Assembly (NCBI GenBank): GCA_949317995.1
Contig: OX439039.1
Location: forward strand, 18,467,282 to 18,531,281
Direction: 5' to 3'
Source: Acholoe squamosa
Lineage: Eukaryota > Annelida > Polychaeta > Phyllodocida > Polynoidae
DNA length: 64,000 nt
The translations under genes and the position numbers were made by a program. The notes under the pieces are model-generated. The model saw only the letters and a list, made by a program, of their open reading frames with translations. It did not search any database and was not told where the DNA came from. The stretch's first letter is position 1. Each line of letters starts with the position of its first letter. This document shows positions 46,739-58,480 of this stretch, piece by piece.

Positions 46739-48704
46739 TGGGAACTGCATGGATTGTGGCCATTGCAATTTTCAACTTTATATTAAAAATTGAGAAGCTT
46801 GGATAAGGGTATTGGAGAGCGGATCAGGCAGAGAGGTGCATTTTAATTTAAAGAAAGAGAAAGGAATGAGATACCATGTATAGACAGTCAACAAGGAAGT
46901 GGGAATATCCAGAGGTGTACATGGAGAGGAGGTTATAAAGATGGGGAGGGGTTTTAATTTAATTTAAAACAGGGGTGTGCTCAATATAGCGAAATGAAAA
47001 GCAGGGACTGATAGATTATGAAACGGGAGAAAGGTATACTAGCTTTGATTAGTCTAAAGCAAGATGTCTCACTTTTATGGTTAAACCTAGCAAATCACCC
47101 TATATTGCCCAGGCACCCTGGAGTAGATTCTTGGCCATGCAGGTATCCCCTTTAACCACCCTCTCACTCCACAGTCCTCCCCCTACTCCAGCCTCCAGAG
47201 GCTGCAGGGATGAGATAAGGCAGTAAGAACTTGGTGTCTCTGCTGCCCTCAAGATCAATGCTCAACCCTGCAGTAATAGCTCACTCTAGGTAGAACCATT
47301 CTCTTTAGGTAACCTTTATATATATGCAGCCCGTCTACATAACCCCACAGAGAATGTCCTCAGGCCAATTCATTGACAGCCTCCAAATCTCTCTCCAGAC
47401 TATTGCCCTGTGCATGATTAGCTGTGAGCAGACATCAACATGACGTAAGATATTGACCAAATAAAAATTTAATGGCTAGAAAATGCGTTAATTACCCCTG
47501 CAGGGTTAAAACCATCGTAGTATATTAATATGAAACCTAAAGGGTTAAGACGCTCCTGCTGTCTGTATAATGTGACATTAAAGTGCTATAATTACTACAC
47601 AGACAGGAGATGGCAGTCAGCCTCTTACACAGGTAGCATCATTAGCTACCTGTCACCTCCATCTGACAGCGCCATCTACAGAGATGAAGAAACCAGACCC
47701 TAAACCAACTCCACATTAGGGTGTACCAAAGTCTCACTACTGCACCAATATGTGCTATGTACATGTAATGCACCATTTCAGGAGGTGTCCTAAAAATAAA
47801 TATTTCCAAAGGAAATATATGATTATGACATTTAGCAGCACCCATTATAAGTACTGAACCAGCTAATATTCACAGGTTTTTTCCACACTTTGATAAAGTC
47901 CTCATACACTAGCCATGCTGCATGTGTAGCCATGGGAGGGAGAGGATAGGGGGAGATGTGAGGCTAGGGAGTTGACTAGATTGTGTGTTCAAAGTGAGAT
48001 TGATCAAAGGCCCCCTAGATCCTGTAGCCCAAGGCTGGCAGCAGATAGCAGAGGGTAAACCACGCCCCCTTGTCACGTGGTCTTCAACAGGAAGACAGGT
48101 GAGTGACAGACAGGTGAATGATAGACATGTATGTCGTGCTCACTCTACTGGAGGAAATATGCTGGTGGGTGTGGAGGGGGGGGGGGTTGGGTTAAGGCCA
48201 TATAACTTTGCTGCCAGAATCTAGAGAAGAGAGGTACAGAAGCAAAGGGGCTCTGAAGAACATGAACATAGTATATTTAGCTAAAGTATAAGCAATGTGA
48301 TATATGTATTAGGCCAGGAATAGATTATGGTTTAAGGGTTTTGTCATATATATGCTGCAAATCGTTAGAGAAGTATGGCACACATCAATGTACACTGAGT
48401 GCCTCTAAAATATTCTCACCTGTTCTATACTTTATGTTATTGTAACCAGAACTTTTCACATGTGTTTGCTTTGGGGGCTTCACTCTAGTGTTAGGAGAGA
48501 AGCAGAAATAGCCAGCCTTGTTCTTTCTATATGAACATGCTCAAATGCCTCCCCCCCCCCCCTGCCCCACATAAGATGACGGGTAGTGTGCAGTTAGCAG
48601 TGTCAGGCTGCAGCACAGAGGTGACGTTTTTATTGATGTTATCTTACCCAGGTAACTCCACCACCGGATATTAAATCCTCTCATGATGTCGAGCCACCAG
48701 CGTC
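46739..48704. other. No gene recognised
   Basis: Short direct repeats of GACAGGTGARTGA near 48096-48122 and a G run at 48176-48186. A C run near 48550-48561. No convincing frame. Confidence 0.45.
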
Positions 48705-48717
48705 TGACGTGACGTCA
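48705..48717. promoter_or_regulatory. Overlapping CRE half and full site
   Basis: TGACGTGACGTCA contains a full TGACGTCA palindrome (48710-48717) overlapped by a TGACG half site. Conserved-looking TATATAAG and TATATAAAG strings lie 140-210 bp downstream (48856 and about 48919). An ATF/CREB-type site is possible; promoter function is not shown. Confidence 0.4.
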
Positions 48718-48880
48718 GCGTGGTAACATACAGTAGGCACCATCTGGCGGATGGTTAGGAACGCTGATATGTTGTTTTTCTCTTACAGATTTAAGAAAGG
48801 AAATTAGTACTCCCAAAGTTCCGATTGACATTTAGGAAACAAAACCATCGACACCTATATAAGTTTCCTTGAGAAATACC

Positions 48881-48989
48881 CAGCTTAAAATATTTCCTAA
48901 GAGCGACTCAGGAAATGATATATAAAGCGTGACAGATGCTGCCTACTTTTCCACACCTTACATTCCTGATTCATTCCCCTTTAAAATCT
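48881..48989 (+). repeat. Segment duplication, copy 1 (TATA-bearing)
   Basis: This 109-bp segment recurs at 49782-49890 with about five differences. It contains ATTTCCTAAG-AGCGA-CTCAGGAAAT, a stem-loop with one stem mismatch here and none in copy 2, followed at once by GATATATAAAGCG, a TATA-box-like string. The call rests on direct comparison of the two copies. Confidence 0.9.
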
Positions 48990-49024
48990 ACTATAACGAC
49001 GTCACTTTCTCACTTAGTATGGGT

Positions 49025-49025
<1 letters not shown>

Positions 49026-49081
<56 letters not shown>
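49026..49081. repeat. (CA)n microsatellite
   Basis: Pure CA, 56 bp, lying between the two copies of the 109-bp duplication. Confidence 0.97.
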
Positions 49082-49084
<3 letters not shown>

Positions 49085-49702
49085 CTTCTACTTTCTACAC
49101 TTTCATACAGTTATAATCAGAAAGGTATGAGCTCATCTTTCCTGGTACAGTGCCTACTTCATTTCCATAGCCATGGCGGATGTCATTTACAAAGAGACCC
49201 TGCGGGTTCTGTATGTGATTGGTATTTGAGCTGAAGTACCACAGGATATTGGCGTAATATGAGCAGCTCTCTGCTCTACTCTATGGGTACACATCTTATT
49301 AGTAACTAAACATAGATGCTACGCTGTTGGAAGTGAGAAGGGAATCCTTGAGTGAGAAGCAACCTTTTAGCCACAAGATGGTATTTGACGAATAAGGTTC
49401 CATGAACTCCATACAGGCCTGATGTGGGTTTTTTGGTACGAGGATCTTCATAATATCAGTATCTTATTGGTTGATGACATTTTATACCCCTGTATAGATT
49501 CTGGGAAACACCTTTATCCTGCTATCACGTGCTGATGGCGTCATTCAACTGTCTGGGACCACCATAATGCCCTATGCCAGCCACCGCCTTAATCATTCAG
49601 ATAATATATCCCAATGCTTTGATGAGTTCCTAATTCGATGCAAAGCTAGAAATTTGTGCATCATGGAGAAAAGTGAAAAAAAAAAATACATAAGCAAAAT
49701 TT
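49082..49702. other. No gene recognised
   Basis: No frame of note. The only signals are the two neighbouring repeat structures. Confidence 0.45.
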
Positions 49703-49980
49703 AATGTCCACTTCCATGGAATATTTTTGCATCGTATTCCCCCAGGTGAGTCTACCGTATTCCATGAAGCCTTATAGTACTCAGCCTAAAATATTTCCTG
49801 AGAGCGACTCAGGAAATGATATATAAAGCGCGACAGATGCTGCTTACTTTTCCACACCTTACATTCCTGATTCATTCCCCTTCAAAATCCATGAAGCCTT
49901 ATAGGCTGAGTGGAATACGGCTGGACTCACCTGGGGGAATATGATGCAAAGAATATTCCATGGAAGTGGACATTTGCATT
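49703..49980. mobile_element. Fold-back enclosing a copied segment
   Basis: The arms, 49703-49786 and 49904-49980, are reverse complements at about 85-90% by eye, sharing ATGTCCACTTCCATGGAATA and ATTCCCCCAGGTGAGTC. The loop holds copy 2 of the 109-bp duplication (49782-49890). ATCCATGAAGCCTTATA also appears at both loop edges in direct orientation (about 49762 and 49889). It may be a fold-back transposon that picked up, or inserted around, local sequence. No target duplication is clear. Confidence 0.75.
49782..49890 (+). repeat. Segment duplication, copy 2 (inside fold-back)
   Basis: About 95% identical to 48881-48989. Its inner stem-loop (10-bp stem, AGCGA loop) is perfect in this copy. Because copy 1 lies outside the fold-back arms, the 109-bp unit moved or was copied independently of at least one arm. 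Confidence 0.9.
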
Positions 49981-52070
49981 TATGTCATGGCCCTACAGGG
50001 TTAAATTGCTTTTCAATACAAAAGGAAACTATCAAACTTACTTTGTTTTAGCATCAGTTTGTTGCAGCAGGTCATGTGACCATCAGCCATTGAATCGTAT
50101 TCAATACCCCCCATTGAATACGGTAGTTCTAGTACTGATCTATAGTGACGTTTGTATCAGCCATGACATAAATATGTATATGATATTTCACTACTTTACA
50201 CACCTAGATCCATAGAGTAGAGCACGACTGCCCGCGAACACAGTAGCATTCTGAAATGCCTGCATGCCAATATGAGGTTGGGTTTCTGGAAGTACTGCCT
50301 GGAGGAAAAGAGTCTGCTGCAAACCCACTGGAGACTGCGAAGGAGGAAAAAAATAATGGAGCGGGGGGGGGGGGTTGCAGGCACCAAAAAGCCGGATTGT
50401 TTTGATGGCTGGTCTGCATGCGATACCTAATGTGAGGATCATGAATTAGCTATGTGCACAGTCTATCAACGGGCTGCAAGTCACATCAGCAGGCTTTGTA
50501 TTACTCCCCCCCCCCATCCAACTTCCTCTCCTCCATCCCCTCCAGCCCTACTCTCTGCTTGGACTAGGGTGGGGTGGAGGGGGAACCAATGGGGAAGGCA
50601 GTGTGGATGGGGAGCTAGAGGAGAGTCTGGATCGAGGTTGTGTTTGGGAAGCAGGGATGGTTGCGGAAGGAGTGAGGGAGTAACTAAGGGAGAGATGATG
50701 AGCTGGCTGGAGAAGGGCGCAAGGAAAAGAGGTGACTTGAGGCAGGGAGCAAGAATTGGGAGAAGAAAATGGGGGAATAAGGGGGGGGGGAGACAGGAAA
50801 GACGTTGGAAATCGGGTTTGAAGGATTAGAAAGAGCAAGGATTTAGGGTATAGTGAGGCAGGGGAGTTGGAAGAGTGCAGGTGAGGAGGACCATCTGAAT
50901 CCTGATTAAATTCAGAACACACGATATTTTCCTGTGTAGGGCCCTGCTAGATCCATGGACATAAATTGGTATTGTAGTTGCTGTTGCTGTCCTATTTGTA
51001 TGTTATGAGGATATGAGGAGGGGGTGGGTCAGCCTTAACATGTTGCTATGACTGACAGGACTACATGTGACACCTCTAGGGTCAGAAGTCACCGACTGAC
51101 AGCTACCTTTCCCAGGATGCGTCAGTGTAGCCTCGTTTTGGCTCATACCAGGACGTTGTTGGGACGCTGTAGGTATGTCGCGTGACATAGAGCCCGAGGC
51201 CACATCACTCCTGCCAATATTTATATAGACACTACATGATAAAGTAAATATAGACATTGAAAAGTGTTTCATACTGGCCAGCCGCTACCGAGAAACACAG
51301 GGCCTACACCTGGTTGTGTTATGAATGAAGAATATTAACCTTTGAGGACACAAACATGTCATAAGGCTCAATTGTCATAACATGAGCACTGCTGTCCAGG
51401 AACTTACAGGCACTCGCTGTACTCAGGCGTCTTGATGACCTATATCCCTTAAGGAAGAGGATTTTGATGAAGGTTCCGTGTCTACATAAAATTAATTATC
51501 TTACCGGAATCCAAGGTTTCCCTGTGCTTAGTATCTAAAACATACAGTCTAAGCTGTTTAAAAAAAACAGCAACACAAAACAAGCTCAGTCCATGCCCCT
51601 ACATTTTCAAATGCGCCTGCCTTATATTAGCAGATAACAGTAGATCTACACCGAGTACAAGGGAACAAACAGGTATAATTAGCCATCTTTTGTCAACTAT
51701 CTTCAATACACATGCAAATGCACGAAAATAGTAATAGGAAACACAGAATCTTGCTTTTTAGCTACAGGAATATATGTAAAGCGGAACCAGGGATGGGCGG
51801 CTAGCATCTACTGCATCCTAGTAAGTCTCTAAACAAAATGGGAAGGGTCCAGAACAGGCAATCATTCTTTAGAATCGTTTATAAAATGGCAGGCAGTGCT
51901 CTGCTGCACGATAGAAGTGACATTGAGTGCATTATAGGAGTGTAGTGCACATCTGAGCAAGGTCACCATAGCTGTAAACAAGTCAAGGGTCTAGACATAC
52001 CTTAATTGGGCACTTAAGTGATTGGAATGAAACGTACGTTTTATAAAGACAATAGACAACTCCTTCTTCA
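49981..52070. other. No gene; purine-biased tract at 50550-50900
   Basis: Overlapping proline/serine-rich frames on the minus strand and glycine/arginine-rich frames on the plus strand (50191-50922) follow from G/A-biased sequence and homopolymer runs at 50364-50373 and 50778-50786. They show no domain. The frame 51003-51272 (minus, 89 codons) is likewise unrecognised. Confidence 0.45.
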
Positions 52071-52144
52071 CATCTTGACTGCCTGTTGTCCTATAATGCA
52101 CTCAGATGCATTCATGCATTAAAGGACAACAGACAGTCTTGATG
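52071..52144. ncRNA. Pre-miRNA-like hairpin, 74 nt (candidate)
   Basis: The arms CATCTTGACTGCCTGTTGTC... (52071-52100) and ...GGACAACAGACAGTCTTGATG (52115-52144) pair at 26 of 30 positions around a 14-nt loop. Mismatches are scattered (a two-base T/T bulge, one C/A, one A/A), and the stem is long enough for a 22-nt duplex. It does not extend beyond these bounds. Stem length and loop size are those of an animal microRNA precursor, but a tiny MITE would look the same. Confidence 0.35.
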
Positions 52145-53998
52145 TTTCATCATTCTGATACAGTTGCTGATACTCACTTCTCCCCCAACAGTCACTTTTC
52201 CCTGCTGTACATCACTGTCACTGCCTTATTCCTTTCAGCAAATCAAATAGCCCCAATATGACAACGTGTATTCCGCAGAGTTAACTTACAAAATGGCGAT
52301 CGTAGCAACCAATCTGTAGAAAACAAGAAACACGACAACTGAATAGTTTACTGCAATGGATACTATGATATTCGGCCTCGCCCTGTCAATGGCTCTTCAG
52401 ACTAAAACCCATGTATGAAAGCCTTGAATGTTATTTGTAGGCACCAATGTATAGACCTGCAGGTATCAGCGCCATTACTCTTTGACTTGACATTTCAAAG
52501 TGTATAGCCTTATGACCGATCCTAATCCATTGATACTTAAGAAATGGGAAGCATTGGGGTAAATATAGGACAAAATAAAACATATTTCAAGATAGCACTA
52601 AACCTTTCTTGATGGCAACAGGCTATGGAAATATAGGGGAAATGCCAGTGGTCTTGCTTTATCTAGCACCCAACAGGGCGTATCCACTGCCCAAATATTG
52701 ACCATACATGGGGTCTATCCTTTTTATTCATCGTATGGGGAAAATAGAAAAAGGACATGGATGGTCCTTAATAAGGGGATGCATATGGTGCTTAAAGGAC
52801 CTACACCTAGGTGACTGGTAGGCCTAGATAGGACTATCCCATACTGTGTCTGCTGACAGGTAATTGGTAATACGATCCACATCAGTATCAAAATGTCTGT
52901 TGTCCCTCAAGCAATGAAGTCAGCCTTGCTAAAAAGACAGTACACGTACATGTAGAGAGATTTCTTTTTATATAAAAAAGGGTGGTATTGTGTTAGATAT
53001 TAATAATACTTTATGTGTTTTCTTCGATATTAGGAATAAATTAGTTTGTATGAACATAATGCATGCTCATCCATATTTTACTGTATTTGTAACATGATTT
53101 CCATTTAAGATCAAATCTGATTTTAATCAATATCTACTGTTTAATACCCCATTGAGTGACAGAATATTGCCCCCCTGGTTAGAAAACTGTGTACTCTTAT
53201 CATAGACGCAGGTATATACATGACGGTGGTACAATGTAATAAAGTATTAAAATGGGGTGGTAGATGTTGGTAATTTTGCTGTTTATAGACTGAGATGATA
53301 AGCATGGAGTTTGAGCAAATAATAGCACTGTACAACAAAATTTCACTTTTCGAAAAAAACAGAGCTGAAATCCACTGATTCCTATGTATTTTGACCTGGG
53401 GAATTCAAAAATAACATCCATTTTTTGCTGGTGGCTCTCAATTCTGAGATACCCATAATACCTAGAATTGCCCATTTTCATCCTTGGTAGCCAAATCCAT
53501 ATTTGTGCAAACTGTACAAACACCAGATTTCACATCAATCCTGGTTTATTTATTTTTGATTACCATTTACTAACCCATATCTATTGAATTATTCATCCTT
53601 TGCAGTAATATGCAGTAAAGTAGTAAATATGCTCGAAACATTAGCTACACACCACTTGTTCGGGACTCCCTTGCCTGTCTCTTGTACACAATGTTCGGGC
53701 TCCTCCCACATCAGACCCCATTACTAACCTGCCGGAAGAAAAGGTAACCACCATCTTTGTTAGCATTTTTCCATCTCTGAGAGGTCTCATTAGAATCTCT
53801 CCCGATGTATGTCACTTACCGAGCCACAGTTTTTTTTTCAAAGGATGGGGGGGGGGCAGATGCAGAAAGTGGATCTTCAAGGACATCTTGCATTGAAGTT
53901 TCTGGTATGTGGCAGCAGTTTATCCACACAGCCCTCTTGTTTCCCAGAAATCCTATTATGACTGCACTGAGGGCCATGAATTCCATTTACTATGTAGC

Positions 53999-54003
<5 letters not shown>
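52145..54003. other. No gene recognised
   Basis: Frames 53141-53523 on the minus strand overlap in two frames without any domain. A G run lies at 53848-53855. No repeat beyond the flanking structures. Confidence 0.45.

Positions 54004-54071
<68 letters not shown>
54004..54071. repeat. (TA)n microsatellite, 68 bp
   Basis: Pure alternating TA. The YI-repeat frames across it are artefacts. Confidence 0.97.
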
Positions 54072-54075
<4 letters not shown>

Positions 54076-55371
54076 CATCTTGACCCCATTTGGTATTTAT
54101 CCAAGATGGACTCTTGCTTCTGAACTAACAAAACGGTTAAAGCCATGCATATGGAGTGTGCTAACACTGAACACATAATATTCCATAACACTGGTTCCGA
54201 CGCTCAGAATGATAGAGGCCTAGGAGCCACTTTTGGGTGAAAGATGATTTGCACAAGTCTCAAAGCTATTGATATTACAAATGCCAGGAATGACATAAGA
54301 AAGTTTATGTACATGTTTGAGTACAATATATAGGTGAACATAATGAAATCATTGCCCTCAGAGGTGATTTTTAGCATATATATGGCACCCTATGGATATC
54401 TCAAAATTGAGAGCCAATAGGCATTTTTTAACCTCATTTTCAGATTCAGCAGCCTTAAATTAGGTATGATTGGTATGTTTGGTGTCCTTTTTTTTCGGCC
54501 GTTGTACAGTGTAGTTGATATCTTCACACTGTCGATGCCCATCACCACAAAGGAAACAAAAGGGAGGGGATTACATTTATCAGTTAAAATAAAAGTTGGT
54601 CTTAGTGGACTGTCCTTTGCACTCATGATATCCCTTTTTCACTGATAAGAATGCCAATATTAACTGATGCCCCGAGTGAGTAACTTAATCCCCCCAACAG
54701 GTCACTTATATTTCAATTAATCTCTCCCCAGGCAAACCAACCACCTCTCCGACTTCCAGTCGCTCCTCATAACTCGCTCCCATTTTGCTGTCCTGCGATT
54801 CAAATAATTCATCAGTTCACCGAAAGTCGGGGCAGAATGGACTAAAAATGGCGTCTCAAATGTCGATGGCTGGGGTTGAGTTTCTTTCAATCACGATTTG
54901 GGAGAAGTTGAACGGCAGGAGTTTGTTTTGGTCAGGAGCAGATCGAATTGCTCACCTGCTCATCTTAATTGACTCCGGGTTTTACTTTCGACGCCGTCAG
55001 AAAGAGCATTTCCACAGTTTCAAACTTTCATTAAATCTATAGATCTAACAACAGCAACTAAAACTTCCCCTTCCATTTTTTGGCGTGACCTTTTAAATTA
55101 AAATACTCCATGGTTTGTTGGAAACAGGCAAGGCACATGCCAATACTGTCCCATGGGTATGCAGGCATCCCCATGACAGAACTGTGTGAAAGAAGGAGGG
55201 AGGGAGAGGTCTATAAGCATTGTGCATTCGGATTAACACACCCAGAGCTGGATGTACATTGTAAGCACGCAGCATGGAATGGTGACACTTTGATGGCTGT
55301 CCTCCGTTTGCATCAATATTTTGATACATCTCGGCATCTCTACATGTGGATACAAATTACGTATTGACTGA
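54072..55371. other. No gene recognised
   Basis: The plus-strand frame 54785-55042 (85 codons) lies in fairly complex sequence but resembles no family known to me. Its upstream sequence has no clear promoter. Other frames are opposed and overlapping. Confidence 0.4.
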
Positions 55372-55585
<214 letters not shown>

Positions 55586-58428
55586 GTGCTTAAGCGGCGG
55601 TTTTTTTTTCAGAATTGTGCCTCTGGAAATAAATATATTTTTAAGTGGGAATGTGTGAGTATTCAGCTTTAGTATAATTTATCTAGACAAGCTATCTAGT
55701 TGTCACCTTAGCTTTATGCGCATTTCCATCTGTACGTCATCTTGTCAACTTAAACCACTAAACCCCTCTTTACTCGCTATCCGTGCTTGTATCGCTAATT
55801 ACTAATGTACATAGGTGTGCCTAAGCCACCTTTCCTTTCACTAAAGTGTCGGAACACAATTACATAAATCTGTACTAAAGAGGCAGCATTAAACCCAAGG
55901 TACAAGTATTAAGGGATGCAATTCCCAGGAAAGGTGTATTTGAAATACAGCTCTAAAGCTATATAATATACTGTGTGTCTGTTGTGAACAATTCCGCCCT
56001 CGATGCAATAGAAAATTATCTCTTGTCATAATGTGGAGCTAGTTGAGTGTAGAATCAGGTCAAAGAGTTAAATGCATCGTGAGGGCATTGTTCCCCTGTA
56101 CAATGTCATCAAAAGTGTACCGCCCCTTTATGTATACCTTCACACATGGTTTATGTAATCCCTCCCAATGACCGCTGGGGAATACCTAACTGACCAGTGT
56201 CCGAGTCTACTCGTGCAAGGCTCTCCTACCATGCCCTGGAGGGAACATCCACAGTGCAAAGGACCTCCAAGGGGGACATGGAGGTGGGGGATCCTCCTGA
56301 CAAGCCACCGCTGGTGTCTTAACAATGGTAGAAGAATGTGGTGGGCTTAACCATTTTAAGGGAACCATAAGACTTCAATGCATCAGATCCCTTTGTCTTT
56401 ATGATGCATAAATGTAGCCCTGGCTAGTTAGTCACAAGAACTGCAATCCTAGATCATGTAGACCGTATGTGACTGATGGGTGTTCATTATGTATTGGTGT
56501 TGTTCTATGATTATCTGCCAAGGCTGCGCTTTTCAGTCATGAACACAGATGGTCCTGAACATTAAAACACCATCGGCTCTTAAAGGATAAGGAGTATAGT
56601 CCAGGTATGTGGCGGCTGTGGTATAAAGGAAGATGTGGCCTGAGGGTGCCAGTGGTGGTCAGTGAGTGGTTTGTCAGTGGTCAGTTTGTACCATATTCGT
56701 CCAGGTCAAGGACAATTCACCCAAGGAGAGATGGGTCCGAACGTAATATAGATTACTTTGTATAACACATATACATTGTCTATTTAAGGTGTTGGATTCC
56801 CCAGAGGATACATTGTGTAATAGTCATATCAATTTAATATAAATTAAACTAGGTATGTTTAATCATTAACTGTCTTTTTTGCATTTAACTGACTACCATC
56901 GATTCTCTGATTAGCATAGACGTGGGTACACTATAAGGTCAAAGTGATGCAATGCTGGTGAACACATCATCCAAAGAGAAGGACGGAGAAGTTTCATTAG
57001 GGCAGTGTGCTGCCCTTATAGGGCTAAGGTACAGGAGGAGATGGTATGTACACACGCCCCCAGGGGGAATCACACACTCAGGTGCGAGGGAACTTAGTCT
57101 CAGGTGTCCATCCACGCATAAAGCTGCCACCAATATACTTACACCAAAGCCTCTTACAGGAGACACTAGATGTATAACCCTCAACACAATATGTGTGTGC
57201 ATAGCAGATTGTCCAACGACAGCAATTGTACATATGAGTAAAACTGAAAAGAACCTATAAATGTAGATTTCCCACCTGTAGTAAGGGAAGTATTTTTTAT
57301 GGATATCATTGGGATGTGTACGCACTGGAAAGAAAAAAAAACCCTGAAATTTACTTTCAAAATACAAGTTGAGATCTTCACTATGGGTTATAGGTTTGTG
57401 GAACATGACTTTAATTAAATATATCTAGACATCCACATCCATTCTTGTATCTGAAAAGTACATCAAAAGGTACCCAGGGGCAGAAGTCACCCATTTCATG
57501 TTGATATTGCTTTGAGCATTTCTCAGTTCTTGCTTCATGTGAAGGGTAAAAGAAATACCATATTTTAACGAACCCATTCATACTGCAGTTTAGGATCTCC
57601 AACTGGCTTACAGACTAATTATGGACAGTAGACATAGAATTTGATACAATGATAGTGAAGTCTACTGGAGAAACAGTAAACACCAGACGTTACTCTTGAT
57701 AGGAGTTGCTGGTAGAGTATATGTCACAAATCTGTTATAGCCAACAAACTGGCAGTATTGAGACCTGGGTAACCCATTAAAGGATGCTGTTGATATTGCT
57801 TTGACCCTGTATATACCTTTGTGACCATTAAGAATGAATGGAATGTCTGAGGAGAGTAACTCATGCTGACCCTACATCCAGTCAAGATACCTTGGCACAT
57901 CATGATGCCAAGTGAGAAGGAAATGAGAATGATGCCGTGTGCATTATGCTGCCTTCCTTATAGGTTTAAGAGAAGTAGTAAGTTAATTAAGGGGACATCT
58001 CCCATGGATACTGTCTCCTGATGGGGCATGACTGCCGGGTTCCTGCTCCCCTGATTGCCAGATTAGAGCAGAAGGAATATTCTTTCTTAGAGAAAACCAA
58101 TTTCAACAATCTCCACTCCTGACTGCTTGATTTCATCCATCACAATGATCCTGTGTTTCAGTACCAAATCAATAAATGCTATTTCCACTGTGTGAATAAC
58201 AAAGGGATTCTCACAGGAGGATCCATACAGTTATAGACCAATTCAGCAAGAGAAGGGGACCTAAATAAATTATGAATAAAACACCTTTGATTGATATGAA
58301 TTATATAAATATTACCTCCGAATCCCCCAACCCACACAGCACCATTGAGAAATAATAGTTATGTGAATGACAAGATGTGGGGTGTTAGCATGCAAAAAAG
58401 ATTCAGCACTTTGGCATTCTCTTGGAAG

Positions 58429-58432
<4 letters not shown>
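55586..58432. other. No gene recognised
   Basis: The 155-codon minus-strand frame 56939-57406 and opposing frames at 56952-57260 and 57181-57381 overlap and show no domain. 56140-56350 is open on both strands without resemblance to a known protein. A short GGTCAGTG-type repetition lies near 56650-56690. Confidence 0.45.

Positions 58433-58479
<47 letters not shown>
58433..58479. repeat. (TA)n microsatellite
   Basis: Forty-seven base pairs of alternating AT. Confidence 0.95.

Positions 58480-58480
<1 letters not shown>

Noticed and set aside
50191-50922. Proline/serine-rich and glycine/arginine-rich frames.
   Set aside because: Produced by purine-biased DNA; multiple frames are open at once.
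56939-57406. 155-codon minus-strand frame.
   Set aside because: No domain; competing frames are open on both strands over the same span.
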